DNA of 64,000 nucleotides from Linanthus parryae (GCA_023055425.1 JALGPY010000014.1:1180501-1244500); one strand, 5' to 3'. Counted from the stretch's first letter, positions 30,733 to 42,800 are shown. A program made the numbers and translations. Notes: generated from the letters alone by a model not told the origin.

Positions 30733-31481
30733 ATGCCGAACCGCTTCGTTCACCGCCTCCTTCAGAGTCGCCGTGCTCTACCTCCATTTGGCCGGTCATT
30801 ATCTCCGGTGAATATTCCGCCGGAGACCTCAATGGTTTCAACCGTTTTCAGGTCCGTCTTAATTCATGATCCTTCCTGATTTCTTGCTCGTTTAGATTTT
30901 CTAAATCTAGATCTGATTTTTGTTCCTCCAATTTCATCTCGTCCTCAACCACCGACAGCGAGCAGAAAGACGCCGGAAGAAGGTCCCGGGACGAGTACGT
31001 TCAGTCGCTTATTACCGATTCGCGGTTCCCTAACCTTGCCGAGTACTGGAAGAAGAGAATTAGGCTCGAAAAAGAGGCTGCTATTCGAAATGTGGATTTG
31101 ATTAATAAGGTAAAAGAGTATTTGGACGAGCAGAGCCGTTCGATACAGCTGTCGAAGGATCTGATGGACGAAATCCTTGGTAGAGACGATCAATGGATTG
31201 AGGATCGGATTGAACAGATCAAGGAACTGCTTGCCATGATGAAAGAGCTTTACTCTGTGCTTGATGATGTGCGTTATGAAGATTGCAAAACTGAAGACGA
31301 TCGGGAGAAATGGGTAGATGTGCGGGTTGAGAAACTAAAGAAGGTGAACGAGTCGATTTCAGAGATCAACGTCTTCGCGAAAAAAATAATTGCCTCTTCT
31401 TCTTCTTCTGATGAGAATGAAAAGAGTCGCGGTTGGATTTGCTGGTCATGTTTCTTCTTCTTGTTCTTCCTCTTGAAGTGA
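30733..31481 (+). CDS. Family B protein B3, 213 aa
   Basis: Exon 1 is 30733-30851 (MPNRFVHRLLQSRRALPPFG start). Exon 2 and the normal exon 3 acceptor are deleted. The best acceptor left is CCGACAG|C, giving a second exon 30959-31481 that stays in frame (phase 2) and codes SEQKDAGRRSRDEYVQSL onward. The core carries IQLSKDLMDEI, the signature EDCKTEDDREKW, and LKKVNESISEINVFAKKI. The C-terminus has a Ser run and the membrane segment WICWSCFFFLFFLL. If the acceptor is not used, this copy is dead. It supports the view that exon 2 is dispensable. Confidence 0.55.
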
Positions 31482-32099
31482 AACTTACTGCAGTTACTGA
31501 TCTAGGGTAGAATAGAATAGTGGGTAACAATAATTTGAATGTTTGGTGTTTACTCTGGTAATTGAGTAATGTTATATGTCCCAAATCATGTGTCTCAAAT
31601 ACATCCCAAACAGTTCATGTCAATGACATAGTTCCACCACTATTACTTTGATTTTGATTAGAGGTAACATTAATTTGAATGTTTATCTTTACACTTATCC
31701 ATAACGCTAGTACTGGTTCACAATTCATCCATCTAGGGTTTTATCGAGTCACAAATTCTAATGGTTACTACCTCCATTTCCCCTATCTAGTACATTTTTA
31801 GTCGGTTCATTTTGACAGATTAATTAAACTAATGTATTTTTTTATGATATTGTCAATCGTTATTAATATTGTACTAATATAATAAGACACTGAGTTAAAT
31901 TAGCCGGTCAAAGTGACATACTTAAAGTCGACTGAAAACAACAAAACTTTTATTCGAACTTCTTGTAAAAGGATTCTTACTTCATGTTTGACATTTCTTC
32001 AACAAATTTTAATCGTTCTTCTTATTCGTTGGGGGGGGGGGGGGGGGGGTGGAATTTATCACAATATAAGAATGACACGGGCCAGTTTTGTGAGCATCA
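31482..32099. other. B3 3' flank, repeated block, G-run
   Basis: 31680-32000 repeats at 32930-33250, 36130-36420, 37800-38210 and 42090-42300 (shared TAGCCGGTCAAAGTGACATA, CTTCTTGTAAAAGGATTCT). It has a run of 19 G at 32031-32049. Confidence 0.55.
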
Positions 32100-32860
32100 T
32101 TGTTATGGCCTAAGAAGCCTTCCTAGGCCCTCAACTCCTCTTCGGCAAGTCTGCGTTCTTCTTCTTCTCGATGCCTCTCTTGAGACGACCTCATTGCGTC
32201 TGCAAAGTGATGCGTCATCATCTTGTTCATTTATAACCGCAGTCAGAACGATAGTATTATTGGATAAAGCTAACGCTACACATCGAGAAAAGAAAACAAC
32301 TCCGACACAGTGCAATATCGCTCAAACTCACCACAAATGTGAGGAGGAAATTCCTCCATACTTCATTGTTCTCATCGCCCTCATAAACTTCAAAAGTAGG
32401 TGTATCCCTCTCATCCGCTTTCTGTCAACGGCAAGCTGATCGCTTGGAGCTAACAACTTTGACTCCAAGCATTGACTTTCCTCGCTTGGAATAAATAGTA
32501 TCTTTAACATCATCTCCTGGATAAGAGCCCTCTTCTTCTTCAACCTCACGAGACTCCTCTTCAACCTCAATAATCTCTTGCTTCCTCTTCTGAGATGTCC
32601 TTGAAGAGACATTATCAGCAGATGCGGCAACATCAATGGGTACGAAAGACCCTTTTTCACAGCTTAAATGGCCAATTTAGAGGGGACATTGTCCTCCTTC
32701 TTGTACCAATCGCAATAGATCGCCAATTGATGCTTTATTTTAGCACATACAAAGTTCGAATTACAAATTCTTCATTGGCGTCTTGCTGGCCTTGATCTCA
32801 TCTCTCGAAAAGCTTTGCTCCTATGTCATGTCCTAAAGCGCCTCACTATGCACTGAAGGA
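32100..32860 (-). pseudogene. Coding-like relic, minus strand
   Basis: Minus-strand frames give short basic/acidic stretches (SREASRRRRTQTCRRG; LRRGSKRLLRLKRSLVRLKK) with stops between them. A related relic lies at about 41340-41960 (shared TTAAATGGCCAA, GCTGGCCTTGATCTCATC-like text). Probably an old transposon ORF copied with the array. Family not recognised. Confidence 0.35.
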
Positions 32861-34318
32861 TAACAATCAAGTTTGGCGTTACTCTGGTAATTTCTCACTA
32901 AGATTTTGGTTAGATGCTAAATTGAACATTATTTTGAATGTTTATCTTTACACTAATTGACGCTAATAATTTAGTTCGAAATTCATCCATCTAGGATTTT
33001 CTCGAGTCACAAACTCTAATTGCTACTATCTTCATTTCGCCAGAATTTTTCTGATAATTTTTTCGTGTGTTCATTTTGACCTATTAATTAAGCTAATGTA
33101 TTTTTTTTTTCTATAACATTGTCGATCTTTCTTAACATTGTACTAATATAATGAGACATAGTATAATGAGACACTGACAACTAGCCGGTCAAAGTGACAT
33201 ATATAGCCCTTGTTCAACTTCTTGTAAAAGGATTCTCACGTCATGTTTGACAATTTTTTCACAAATTTTAACCGTTCTTCTAATTCGTTGATAAAGCTAT
33301 TTTGGGGGAATTTTTCTCAGTACAAGAATGACACGAGCCAATTTTGTGAGCATAGTTTTTATGGCCATAGTAAGTCCATATCCTGGCAACCTTATCCTTT
33401 GAATTACGACAGATTGATCTTACTCAATTTGATGCATGAAGAATTTCAAAGAAATTTATGTCTACTTCAAAAATTTATATTCAGTCCAGACACAGAATCG
33501 AGAGCGGAATCAATATTCTATTTAAACCCGACCTATTTGAATATTTTTTACGAGTTTGATTTATTTTATTTGTCACGTTTCGATAATAATACATCGTCCA
33601 ATATGCGGAAGGCATATATCGTTATTTCAATCTCAATATGCATGAACGAAAGTGGTAAGGGTTCATTTGTCCCATATGTACAAACCAAAATTGGACATAT
33701 ATTTGTTTGAGTAGAGCATAAACCTAAAAAGATTGCAGAAACTTGCTTAGACACATGAGAACGACATCGTGACTAATCCTAATGATCTATGGAATTATTT
33801 GTGGATCTAACACAATAAGTAAGTTGCGGAGCGAATGGTAATTAATGAATTACAAAGCCTGTATTCATGCGCACTAGCACTAGCTTCGTATTCGCCCGGA
33901 GTTCTCTCCCAAAAATATAACTATCCCTGCCCCCTTACGTCAATCCCACGAGACTCTTACACATTCTCATTCATTCTCATATTCGGTCTAGGGATAGTTA
34001 GACTCAGAACTGATTACTTCCACCACATCAAGGTTACTATTTTGAAAGAATTGTATTGTTTCTCATGCTTTGTATGCTTTCTGAACACAGCGTCGTTACT
34101 ACAAATGAAAGTTATGAGTTATGACTAACTTAAAGTAGAATTTAAAAAAATCAAGTTGACTGGCTTAGCGGCCTTTGTAATGGCAAATTTGTCCTAAAAA
34201 CTGAATTTGCGAAGTTATCATTCCAACTAACAAAGAGAATACAAAGAGGGGGTGAGAACGACAGACAAGTTTGATAGTCACAAGGGAGCGTAAGGGAAGT
34301 TTTCAAAATAGAAAAGGT
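32861..34318. other. Duplicated intergenic blocks before B4
   Basis: 32930-33370 is a second copy of the block at 31680-32100. 33390-33950 matches 20450-20926 and 38310-38895. No gene. Confidence 0.55.
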
Positions 34319-34385
34319 GTAAGTGATGATCACGCTAACCTGAGAGGGTTGTAACTGAAATTTACTCTATTAGTATAGCAGATCA
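34319..34385 (+). promoter_or_regulatory. Family B promoter module, copy B4
   Basis: GTAAGTGATGATCACGCTAA ... GAAATTTACTCTATTAGTAT, then AGATCAATCC. The TATA-like element reads TAGTATAG. Confidence 0.5.
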
Positions 34386-34446
34386 ATCCTTTGATTTGCT
34401 TCTGGCGTCTCTTCTACTGTTTCTCTCTGCAAGCAGTAGAGAAACA

Positions 34447-35895
34447 ATGTCGAACCGTTTCGTTCACCGCCTCCTTCAGAGTCGCCGTGCTCTATCTCCA
34501 TTCGGCCGGTCTTATTCTCCGGTGAATATTCCGCCGGAGACCTCAATGGTTTCAACTGCTTTCAGGTCCGTCTTAATTCATTATCCTTCCTGATTTCTTG
34601 CTCGTTTAGGTTTTCTAGATCTAATTTCTTCGAATTTTTTCCAGCAATGCGTTCTCGTTCTCATCCTGCGATCCGAACACTTTCACGTCGTCTTCTCCGG
34701 CAAAACCTCCACCCGCGGCCTCCACGTCTCCGACTCTTTTCAGGTCCGACTTTTTTTTTGAAAATTCGTTTCCGTTTACGTTTCCTCGATCTGATTTTTT
34801 TTCTCCAATTCACTGTTAGAATAAAGAGAGGCAAGTAGGCAAAAAGTAAACAAATGAAGCAAGTAACAGGAAGCAAACAATCAGGAGATGTTTGAAAAAG
34901 AACTGACTAGTAATATTCTTCTGTTGCAGCAGGATTGAGACTAGGATTGTTCTAGTGATCTGAGAATACCTAGAACACAACTAGATAGGTACATTTATAG
35001 AACCTTATCTCAAATCTAGATAATTCTTCATATTAATATTCTCACTAACCAAATACCTTATTAACTGCTTGGCTTTTCGTTAACCGATGACTAAAGTCTC
35101 CAGAGCATTCTAACATATACTGAAAATTCCAAATTACTTTCTCAACATTCACCTGTTTCATACTCGTGTTTACGTTTTCTGGATCTCATAAAGCAAATCA
35201 CACGTAGTGCTCCATTCTACTTATATTTTGACATTTAACAAGAATGTGGGGTGAGTGGGAGACGAGAAATAGCCAATTAGGATTCTGATTTTTTTTACTA
35301 TAGAAGTGTTTCGAATTTTTTCAGCTGCAATTTCTCGTCGACAACCACCACCGGCGCCGGAAGAAGGTCCCGCGACAAGTACATTCAGTCGCTTCTTAAC
35401 AATTCGCGGTTCCCTAACCTTGCCGAGTACTGGAAGAATCGACTTAGGCTCGAAAAAGAGGCTGCTCTTCAGGAGGGCGTCAGGGTTGTGGTTAAGAAAG
35501 TAACAGAGGAGATGGCCAAGCACAGTCGGTCGATGCGACTGTTGTTACATCTCTTGAAAGAAATCGAAGGTAGAAATGATCTGGACATGGATCAGATTGC
35601 ACAGATCCGGCAGTTGAGTGCGATGGTAAACGAGCATCTTAAGCTTTCCACTGCGTTTGAAGAGGGTGGGGAGGGTTTCGAAGATTTCGAAACGGAAGAC
35701 GATTGGGAGATATGGGGAGATGAGCGCCTCGAGAAACTAAGGAAGATGAACGAGTCGATTTCGGAGATCAACGTCTTTGCCAAAAGAATAATTGCTTCTC
35801 CTCCTCAACCAGAGAAGAAAGAAACGTGGATTTATCCCGTCATGGTTCTTCTTCTTCTTCTTGTTCTTATTTCTCCAGTGAAACTAGACATTTGA
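34447..35895 (+). CDS. Family B protein B4, 262 aa
   Basis: Exons are 34447-34565, 34645-34743 and 35325-35895, all phase 2. Standard presequence exons. Exon 3 begins after TTTTTTCAG and codes SCNFSSTTTGAGRRSRDKY, then FPNLAEYWKNRLRLEKE, the core with the signature variant EDFETEDDWEIWGD, LRKMNESISEINVFAKRI, and the membrane tail VMVLLLLLVLISP. This is the fullest three-exon copy and a good reference for the family. Intron 2 is stretched to 581 bp by a solo LTR. Unknown function. Confidence 0.7.
34814..35147. mobile_element. Solo LTR, 334 bp, in intron 2 of B4
   Basis: TGTTAGAATAAAG ... TTTCTCAACA, with TG/CA ends and the 6-bp inverted TGTTAG/CTCAACA-like termini. Exact 5-bp target duplication TTCAC at 34809-34813 and 35148-35152. 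Interior LTR or coding sequence is absent, as after LTR-LTR recombination. Confidence 0.85.
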
Positions 35896-36616
35896 TTATT
35901 AGTACTAGTTGTTGCAATTTAGTGTAGAATAGTAGGTGCTTTTTAGCCGCTTTCTGGGAAATTAAATGGTAGTATCGTGCAATGTTTCGATGAATGGACC
36001 TCATCGGCAGTGGCCGGAGAAGTACCGCCGGTGAGTGGTTGATTTGGCTTCGTCCACAGTTCGTTTGGGGATCAAAGTTTGGTGTTACTCATATAAATTT
36101 CTCAGTTTGGTTTTGATTACGAGATCAACGAACATTATTTTGAATGCTTATCTATACCACACTAATCTAAATTCATCCATCTAGGGTTTTCTCGAGACAC
36201 AAACTCTAATGGTTACTGGGGAACACTATTCGCAGGTGCATTTTCTATAATAATGAGACACAATTATATAAGTAGCGTCACTGATTTAGCTGGTCAATGT
36301 GACATACCTAAAGTCGGTTGAAAACAACACAACTCTTGTTCGAACTTCTTGTAAAAAAATTCACACTTCATGCTTGACAATTCTTTCACAAATTTTAATC
36401 GTTCTTCTAATTCATTGATTAAGTCTTTTAGTTAGGGGAATTTATCACAATACAAGAATGACAAACGGCAAATTTGTACTCAAAATTGAATTTGTGAAGT
36501 TATCGTTCCAACTAACAAAGAGAATACACTGGAGGGGGGTGAGAACGACGGCTGACAAGTTTGGTAGTTGTAAGGGGTTTGTAGAGTTTTCAAAATTGAA
36601 AGGGTAAATAGAAAGG
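35896..36616. other. B4 3' flank and duplicated block
   Basis: 3' flank shared with other B copies (GGTGAGTGGTTGATTTGGCTTC), then the common block (TTAGCTGGTCAATGTGACATA). No gene. Confidence 0.5.
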
Positions 36617-36690
36617 GTGAAATTGATGATCACTCTAAAAGGAGGGTGGTGTAAATGAAATTTACCCTATCATTATAATAGATCGATCCT
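36617..36690 (+). promoter_or_regulatory. Family B promoter module without a gene (B5)
   Basis: GATGATCACTCTAAAAGGAG ... TTTACCCTATCATTATAATA, AGATCGATCC and a leader TTGCTTCTGTCTTCTCTGC. The leader then breaks off into inserted sequence, so the module drives no intact copy. Confidence 0.5.
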
Positions 36691-36721
36691 TTAATTTTGC
36701 TTCTGTCTTCTCTGCTAATTT

Positions 36722-36990
36722 TGATAGTTATGAAATTCACGATTTGGTGATAAATTTGATGATTTGTTGTGGGAGGCCAAAAATACCATTCTCTAAATTT
36801 GATGAAATGGTGAAATAACTATTTGATGTAAAATTTGGTGAAAACTGTGGGAGACCAAAAGCTCTATTTTCCACCAAAAATGGTGAAATGGTGTTTTTGA
36901 GGGTTAACTGTGGGAGGCCAACCTATTTTTCTCCACCAAATATAGGATTTGGTGTAAAATTTGATGTCAACTGTGGGAGATGCTCTTAGA
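36722..36990. repeat. AT-rich insertion with internal repeats
   Basis: It contains three spaced units CTGTGGGAGGCCAA / TGTGGGAGACCAAAA / TGTGGGAGGCCAA, each near AAATTTGATG or AAATTTGGTG, and ends CTGTGGGAGATGCTCTTA. It replaces exons 1 and 2 of B5. It looks like part of a MITE; target duplications are not seen. Confidence 0.45.
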
Positions 36991-37129
36991 TGTCGTCAAC
37001 AAATTAGCCGGTCAAAATGAAACCTTTGAAGTCAACTGAAAAGTTTACGGTGAAACAAGCGCTTTTATGGTTTTACAATATCGGTCAAACTTTTTCTCAA
37101 CAGCATCCTCTTCTTGTACAGAAAAAAAG

Positions 37130-37557
37130 ATGCTGTTGAGAAGGGCGTCAATGGTAGATGCAACTGTCGAAATGTGGATTTGATTCAGAAAATAACAGAT
37201 GAGATGGACGGTGAGTCGGCCGGTGAAACTGTCGATAGATCTCATGGACGAAATCTCCGGAAGAGACAATCAATGGATTATGAATCAGATTCCACGGATC
37301 AAACAGTTGCATACGATGATGAAAGAGCATTGTAAGATTTACTTTGGTTTGGATTGGTTCGGTTACGAAGATTGCAAAACTGAAGAAGATTGGGAGAAAT
37401 GGGGAGATGGCCAATTGAGATACTGAGAAATCAGAAGGAATCGATTTCGGAGATCAACGTCTTCGCCGAAAGAATAATTGCCTCTCCTTCTTTCCCTCCT
37501 CAAGAAGGGAACGAATCGTCTCTGGAGAATCGTAAAATTTACTTTCATATCTCTTAA
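37130..37557 (+). pseudogene. Family B relic B5
   Basis: Exon 3 pieces remain in shifted frames: NVDLIQKITDEMD, LSIDLMDEISGRDNQW, GYEDCKTEEDWEKWGD, then after another shift KESISEINVFAERIIAS. Exons 1 and 2 are absent and the hydrophobic tail is lost. At least two frameshifts make it a pseudogene. Confidence 0.75.
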
Positions 37558-39300
37558 TGTTTTTCCTCTTCAAGTGAAACTTGCTGCTGAATTAGGGATA
37601 AGGGTACAATAGTGGGTGCTTTTTACAGCTGCTTAATCACTTTATGGGGACTTAAATGTTTAAGTATGTTGCCATGTTTCTATGAATGAACCTCATCCGC
37701 GGTGGCCGGAGAAGTAATTCCGGTGAGTGGTTGATTCGGCTTCATCGACGGTTCGTTTGGGGTCAAGTTTGGTGTTACTCTGGTTTTGATTAGAGGTTTA
37801 ATTGAACATTATTTTGAATGTTTATTTTTACGCTTATTGACGCTAATGATCTAATTCAAAATTGATGATCAAAAAAAAAATCTAATTCAAAATTCATCCA
37901 TCTTGGTTCCTCTCGAGTCACCTTGTTACTGCCTCCTATTCCCTTTCTCGTACATTATTCGTCGATTCATGTTGAGCGATTAATCAAACAAATGTGTTTC
38001 TTTTCTTATAATATTGTCGATCTTTCTCAACATTGTACTAATATAATGAGAGACACTGTGAGCTAATTTAGCCGGTCAAAGTGACATACTTAAAATCGGC
38101 TGAAAGACTGAAATTAAAAAGGTTCTTATTCGAACTTTTTGTAACAGGATTCTTGCTTCGTGTTTGACATTTCTTCCACAAATTTTAATCGTTATTCCTA
38201 TACGTTGATTAAGCTTTTCTTTTTTTTCGAGGGGGGGGGGTGTTATAATACAAGAATGACACGGCCAGCTTGGTGAGCATCCTTGTTATGAACAAAGTAC
38301 GGTTATATCCCGGCAATACTATCCTTTGAGTTACGACCAATATTAATCTTACACAATTGGATGCATGGAGAATTTTAAAGACAAATACGGGAGTTTCTAG
38401 AAAATTGATCCCATTCAGACGCAGAATCAAGAGCGGAATCAGAATTCAATTTAAACTCGATTTATTTGAAGTTTTTTGTCGATTATTATTTATTTCATTT
38501 GTCACGTTTCGATAATAATGCAACGTCCAGTATGCGAAAATAACTATCCATATTTCACTCCCAATATGCATGAAAGATAGTGCTAAGGTCTCATTCCCAT
38601 ATGTACAAATCAAAACTAGACAAGCCTTTGTCTGAGTAGAGCATGAACCTAAAAAAACTGCAGAGACCTGCTCAGGCACAAGACAACGACATTGTGACAA
38701 ACTCTAAGGCTTCATGGAAATAATTGTGAATCTAACCCAATAATATATGTAAGTTGTAGAGCGAATGGTAATGAATGAATTACAAAGCCTGTATTCATGC
38801 GCTTCATATTCGCCCTGAGTTCTCTCCCAAAAATATAGCTATCCTTGCCCCCCCCCCCCCCCCCCCCCCCCCGCCCCCCCCCCCCCCCCCGACGTCAATC
38901 CCACAAGCTGCTTACCCATTCTCATTCAATCACGGCGGGGGAGCAAGTCAAAATACAAAAAAAACTCATCGGGTTTACGGATAGTCAGACTCTAACTGGT
39001 GACTTCCACCACTTCAAGGTTGCTATTTTAAATATGTGCAAAACAAATGTATTCTTTCACATGCATTGTATGCGTTCCGGATATGGTGCCGTTACTACAA
39101 GCGAAATTTTGGACTAATTTAAAGTAGAATTTAAATAATCATGTAGATTGGCCAGTGCAGTCTTTGTAATGGCATATTTGTCCTAAAAAATGAATTTGTT
39201 AAGTTACCATTCCAACTAACAGAAAACACAACGAGACGGTGAGAAAGACGACAAGTTTGGTAGTCGTAAGAGGTGCAAGTAAGTATTCAAAATAGGAAGG
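37558..39300. other. Duplicated intergenic blocks before B6
   Basis: Consists of the B 3' flank, the common block (37800-38210), a G-run at about 38231-38240, and the 38310-38895 block. A 43-base C-tract with one G lies at 38848-38890, directly before GACGTCAATCCCACAAGC, the empty hAT site. Paralogs have only five C there. Confidence 0.6.
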
Positions 39301-39372
39301 GTGTAAGTGATGAACACTCTAAGCTGAGAGGGTGTAATCGAAATTTACACTATTATAAATAGATCAATCCTT
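39301..39372 (+). promoter_or_regulatory. Family B promoter module, copy B6
   Basis: GTGTAAGTGATGAACACTCT ... AAATTTACACTATTATAAAT, AGATCAATCC; ATG is 60 bp past the TATA-like box. Confidence 0.5.
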
Positions 39373-39412
39373 TTATTTTGCTACACTATCTCGTCCTGCT
39401 AAAGCTCTCAGA

Positions 39413-41261
39413 ATGGCGTACCGTATCATTCACCGCCTCCTTCAGAGTCGCCGTGCACTCCCTCTAATCAGCCGGTCATCTTCTCCGCCGGAGACCTCAA
39501 TTGTTTCAACTTCTCTCAGGTCTGATTTCATTCATTTTTCCGATTTCTTACTCGTCTAGGTTTTCTGGATCTATTAAATTTTTCTCTCCGAATTAACTGA
39601 GGTGATCTGTTTAATTTTTCAGTAACGCGTTCTCGTCCTCATCCGCCGATCCGACTACTTTATGGTCGTCTTCTCCGGCAAAACATCCACCTGCGGCTTC
39701 CACGGTTCCGCCTGTTTTCAGGTCAGGTTTCGAAAATTCGTTTTCGTTTACACTTTCCTCGAACTTGTTAGAGATAACAATCAATACTAGTAGTTTATCT
39801 ATAGTTTCTGTATTATTTATCTATTAGTGTTTGATTTATGTTAAGACTTTTGTTAGATTTTCTATATATAGGATTGATGTACAAAGGGCCGGCTTTACTC
39901 TATTGGGTGCCCTAAGCGAACAACTAATGGAGGCCCTTTGTAGATTACGGGAAAGAAGTACATAAACACTCAACTACTATGTTTAATTTTCTATCCTTAA
40001 GGAAAAGCACTATTAGGTTATATTGACGCAAGTACATAAACTATTATTGAAGGGTGTATTTCGAACCCATTCAACATGGATAGCAAAAAATGAAAAGGTA
40101 CAATAAGTTAATATTACATAAAGATTGGAACTGATTAAAATCAGTGCACTTTTTCTATGTACCTAGAGATAGTTATGTTCACGTGCTGAAATTAAAATCC
40201 TGTCCTAAAATTAAAAACAATAAAATCGACAAAAACATGCACGTCTTATCCTTAGGAATTCACAAACCTTTCAAGCCTGGAGATTAGTCAATCTCACATG
40301 GTTTTCCTCGAAGTCTCAAAGAGACTAGAATTTAAGTCACCCAAACACAAATATGTAGTAGATAGAAATTTGTCGATAACAGTTTATGCACACCATGCTC
40401 TTAGAAATTCACAGTTGGATTGCCATCTACAAACTCAATTGGATTGCCACAATGAATAGTGAGTGGTTTGTTTCTTGAATTGTGGATAATCAGATGTATT
40501 TATTTATGTGTTAATGGAAATATGTAGGAGAGAAAAGGAAACGTAACTGAGAGCATTAAGGAGAATATTTTAGAGAGAGAGTGCCGGAGATAAGGATTAG
40601 TTGTCTCCCTTCATTTGCGAAGTAATAGGGTTAAGAGAATAATACTAACATATTAATAGCTATTAATATAATAAAGTTACAAAAATACCTTTAGTTTTTA
40701 CATTAAATTATGCCCCCTACAAAGATGGTGCCCTCAGCAACCAAATCAACAGCTTAGCTGTTGAGCCGGTCCTGGATGTCCAACTAGTTTTTACACAGTT
40801 GAATAATGCATTTACAATACTATAACAGATCTGATTTTTACTCCAATTCACCTAATCTTTTCAGAAAGCAGTTCTCGTCCTCAACCACCGGAAGAAAGTT
40901 CCCGCGACAAGTACGTTCAAAAGGTACAAATACTCGAAAAGGCGTCAAAAGAGGTGATAAATGGTATAAGAATCAGATTGCAGAGATCCGGAAGTTGAGC
41001 GCGTTGTGTGATGAGCATGATAAGCTTTTCTCTGCGTATGATGAAGATTGTCAAACGGAGGAAGACGCTTTGGAGGAGAAATCGGTAGATCGACGCATGG
41101 AGAGACTGAAGAAGGTGAACGAGTCGATTTCGGAGATCAACGTCGTCGCCAAAAGAATTGTTGCCTCTTCTCCTCCTCAAAAGGAGAAAATGGAAGGAGA
41201 GTGGATTTATTGGGCGTGGTTTATTCTTTTTCTTCTCTCTCTTATTCAAAGGAGAAACTAA
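39413..41261 (+). CDS. Family B protein B6, 200 aa
   Basis: Exons are 39413-39519, 39623-39721 and 40865-41261 (phase 2 throughout). Starts MAYRIIHRLLQSRRALPL. In exon 3, after SSSTTGRK, one extra A relative to B1 shifts the frame for about 20 codons, giving a basic stretch (FPRQVRSKGTNTRKGVKRG). The frame is recovered before DKWYKNQIAEIRKLSA. The core is shortened (DEDCQTEEDALEEKS replaces the usual signature). The C-terminus is LKKVNESISEINVVAKRI, then WIYWAWFILFLLSLI and QRRN. Intron 2 holds an hAT element. Open, but shows erosion. Confidence 0.55.
39884..40774. mobile_element. Non-autonomous hAT, 891 bp, in intron 2 of B6
   Basis: Termini AAGGGCCGGC and GAGCCGGTCCTG. Target duplications GATGTACA (39876-39883) and GATGTCCA (40775-40782) match at 7 of 8. 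Internal GGTGCCCTAAGC near the left end is shared with the hAT at 20927. No ORF. Confidence 0.75.
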
Positions 41262-42538
41262 ACCTTTGATTAGGGCTAATTGTTGCGACTTTAGGGTAGA
41301 ATAGTCAATGCTTTTAGCAGCTTTCTATGGCTTTCTGTGGAGAAGTTCGGGTGAGTTCTTGAGACGTCCTCTTTGTGTCATCCTCTTGTTCATTTATAAT
41401 CGCAGTTAGAAAAATATATTATTGTATGAAGTTAAAGCTACACGACGATATCTTGTTCATTTATAGCCGCTTTCTGTCTACGGCGAGCAGATCGCTTGGA
41501 GGTAACATCTTTGGCTCCATGCACGGGCTTTTTGCGCTTGGAATCATCAGTTTCTTGATAATGGCTTGCTTCCTCTAAGATGTCTCTGAGAGACATTATC
41601 AGCAGAAGCGGCAACAACAATGAGCACGGAAGACCCTTTCGTCACAGCTTAAATGGCCAACTTTGAAGGGATGGTGTCCTTCTTGAGCCAATCGCAATAA
41701 ATCACCACTTGTTACTATAATTTAGCTCAAACCGAGTGCGGCATTCTTCGCGGTTGGAACAGGACCGTTCTCGCAAACTCGCCCCCTTAGTTCTACATAG
41801 TATAATCTCTAAATTGAGTTCAGTGAGAACTTCTGCATCAAATTCTGCATTGGCGTCTTGCTGGTCTTGATCTCATCTTGAAAACCTTTGCTCCTATGTC
41901 GTGCTCCGAAGCGCCTCATTATGCACTGAGGATAACAATCGATTTTTATGGAAACAACAGCACAAAAGATAAAAAGTGTAGCTCAAGATAATGATAGAAT
42001 GACAGTGTTCCTTTGAATTTGCAAACCTAAGTACTATCCCTAGACTAAAAGAATTGGAACTCCCTTCAAAATCTCATCGCAAGCCGCATATGCGATCAAT
42101 TAAACCAATGTAATTTTTTTACAATATTATCGATCTTTCTTAACATAGTCCTAATATAATGAGACACAATATATAGATTATTTAGCCGGTCAAAGTGACA
42201 TATCCAAAGCCATCTGAAAACAACAAAGCTCTTGTTCAAACTTCTTGTAAAAGGATTCTTACCTCATGTGTGACAATTCTTTTACAAATTTTAATCGTTT
42301 TTCAAATTCAAATTATTCAGAGGTTGCAAAGGTTAGTCCACCCCCAATGTGCATCCTTCGCATTTTTTCGCATGCATCGTGTGCATTCCAAATATGGTTC
42401 CTTTACAAGTGAAAATATGGACTAACTCGAAGTAGGATTTATGAAATCGGAGTACATTGACCTTTGTAACCTCGGTAACGACAATGTAAGTTTTGTAGTT
42501 ATAAGGGGATGTAATTGAAGTTTTCCAATATAAAATCA
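41262..42538. other. B6 3' flank and duplicated relics
   Basis: About 41340-41960 repeats the minus-strand relic at 32100-32860 (minus-strand basic stretch SKRKKPVHGAKDVTSKRSAR). 42090-42300 repeats the common block. No intact gene. Confidence 0.5.
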
Positions 42539-42540
42539 TA

Positions 42541-42798
42541 CTTCCTTCGTTTCTTCTCTTTGTCTACGCTTTGACTTTTTGACTCGTATTTAGGTCATTT
42601 GATCGGATAATTTGGATCGCAAAACGATATAATTTTTTGATAATTTTTTTATCATGTTATAGAACAATTTTTACTTATAACGCCATGAAAAATTTGTCAA
42701 AATATTAGATCGTTTTACTATCCAAATCACCAAGTCAAAGTGACTCCGTGAATATTGACAAAAATCAGAACGTCGAGAAAGAGAAGAAACGGAAGAAG
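42541..42798. mobile_element. Stowaway MITE, 258 bp
   Basis: CTTCCTTCGTTTCTTCTC ... GAAGAAACGGAAGAAG with TA at 42539-42540 and 42799-42800. It ends exactly at the edge of the B7 promoter module. Confidence 0.85.
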
Positions 42799-42800
42799 TA

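Noticed and set aside
38775..39117. Proline-rich ORFs
   Set aside because: Produced by the C-tract; no coding support.
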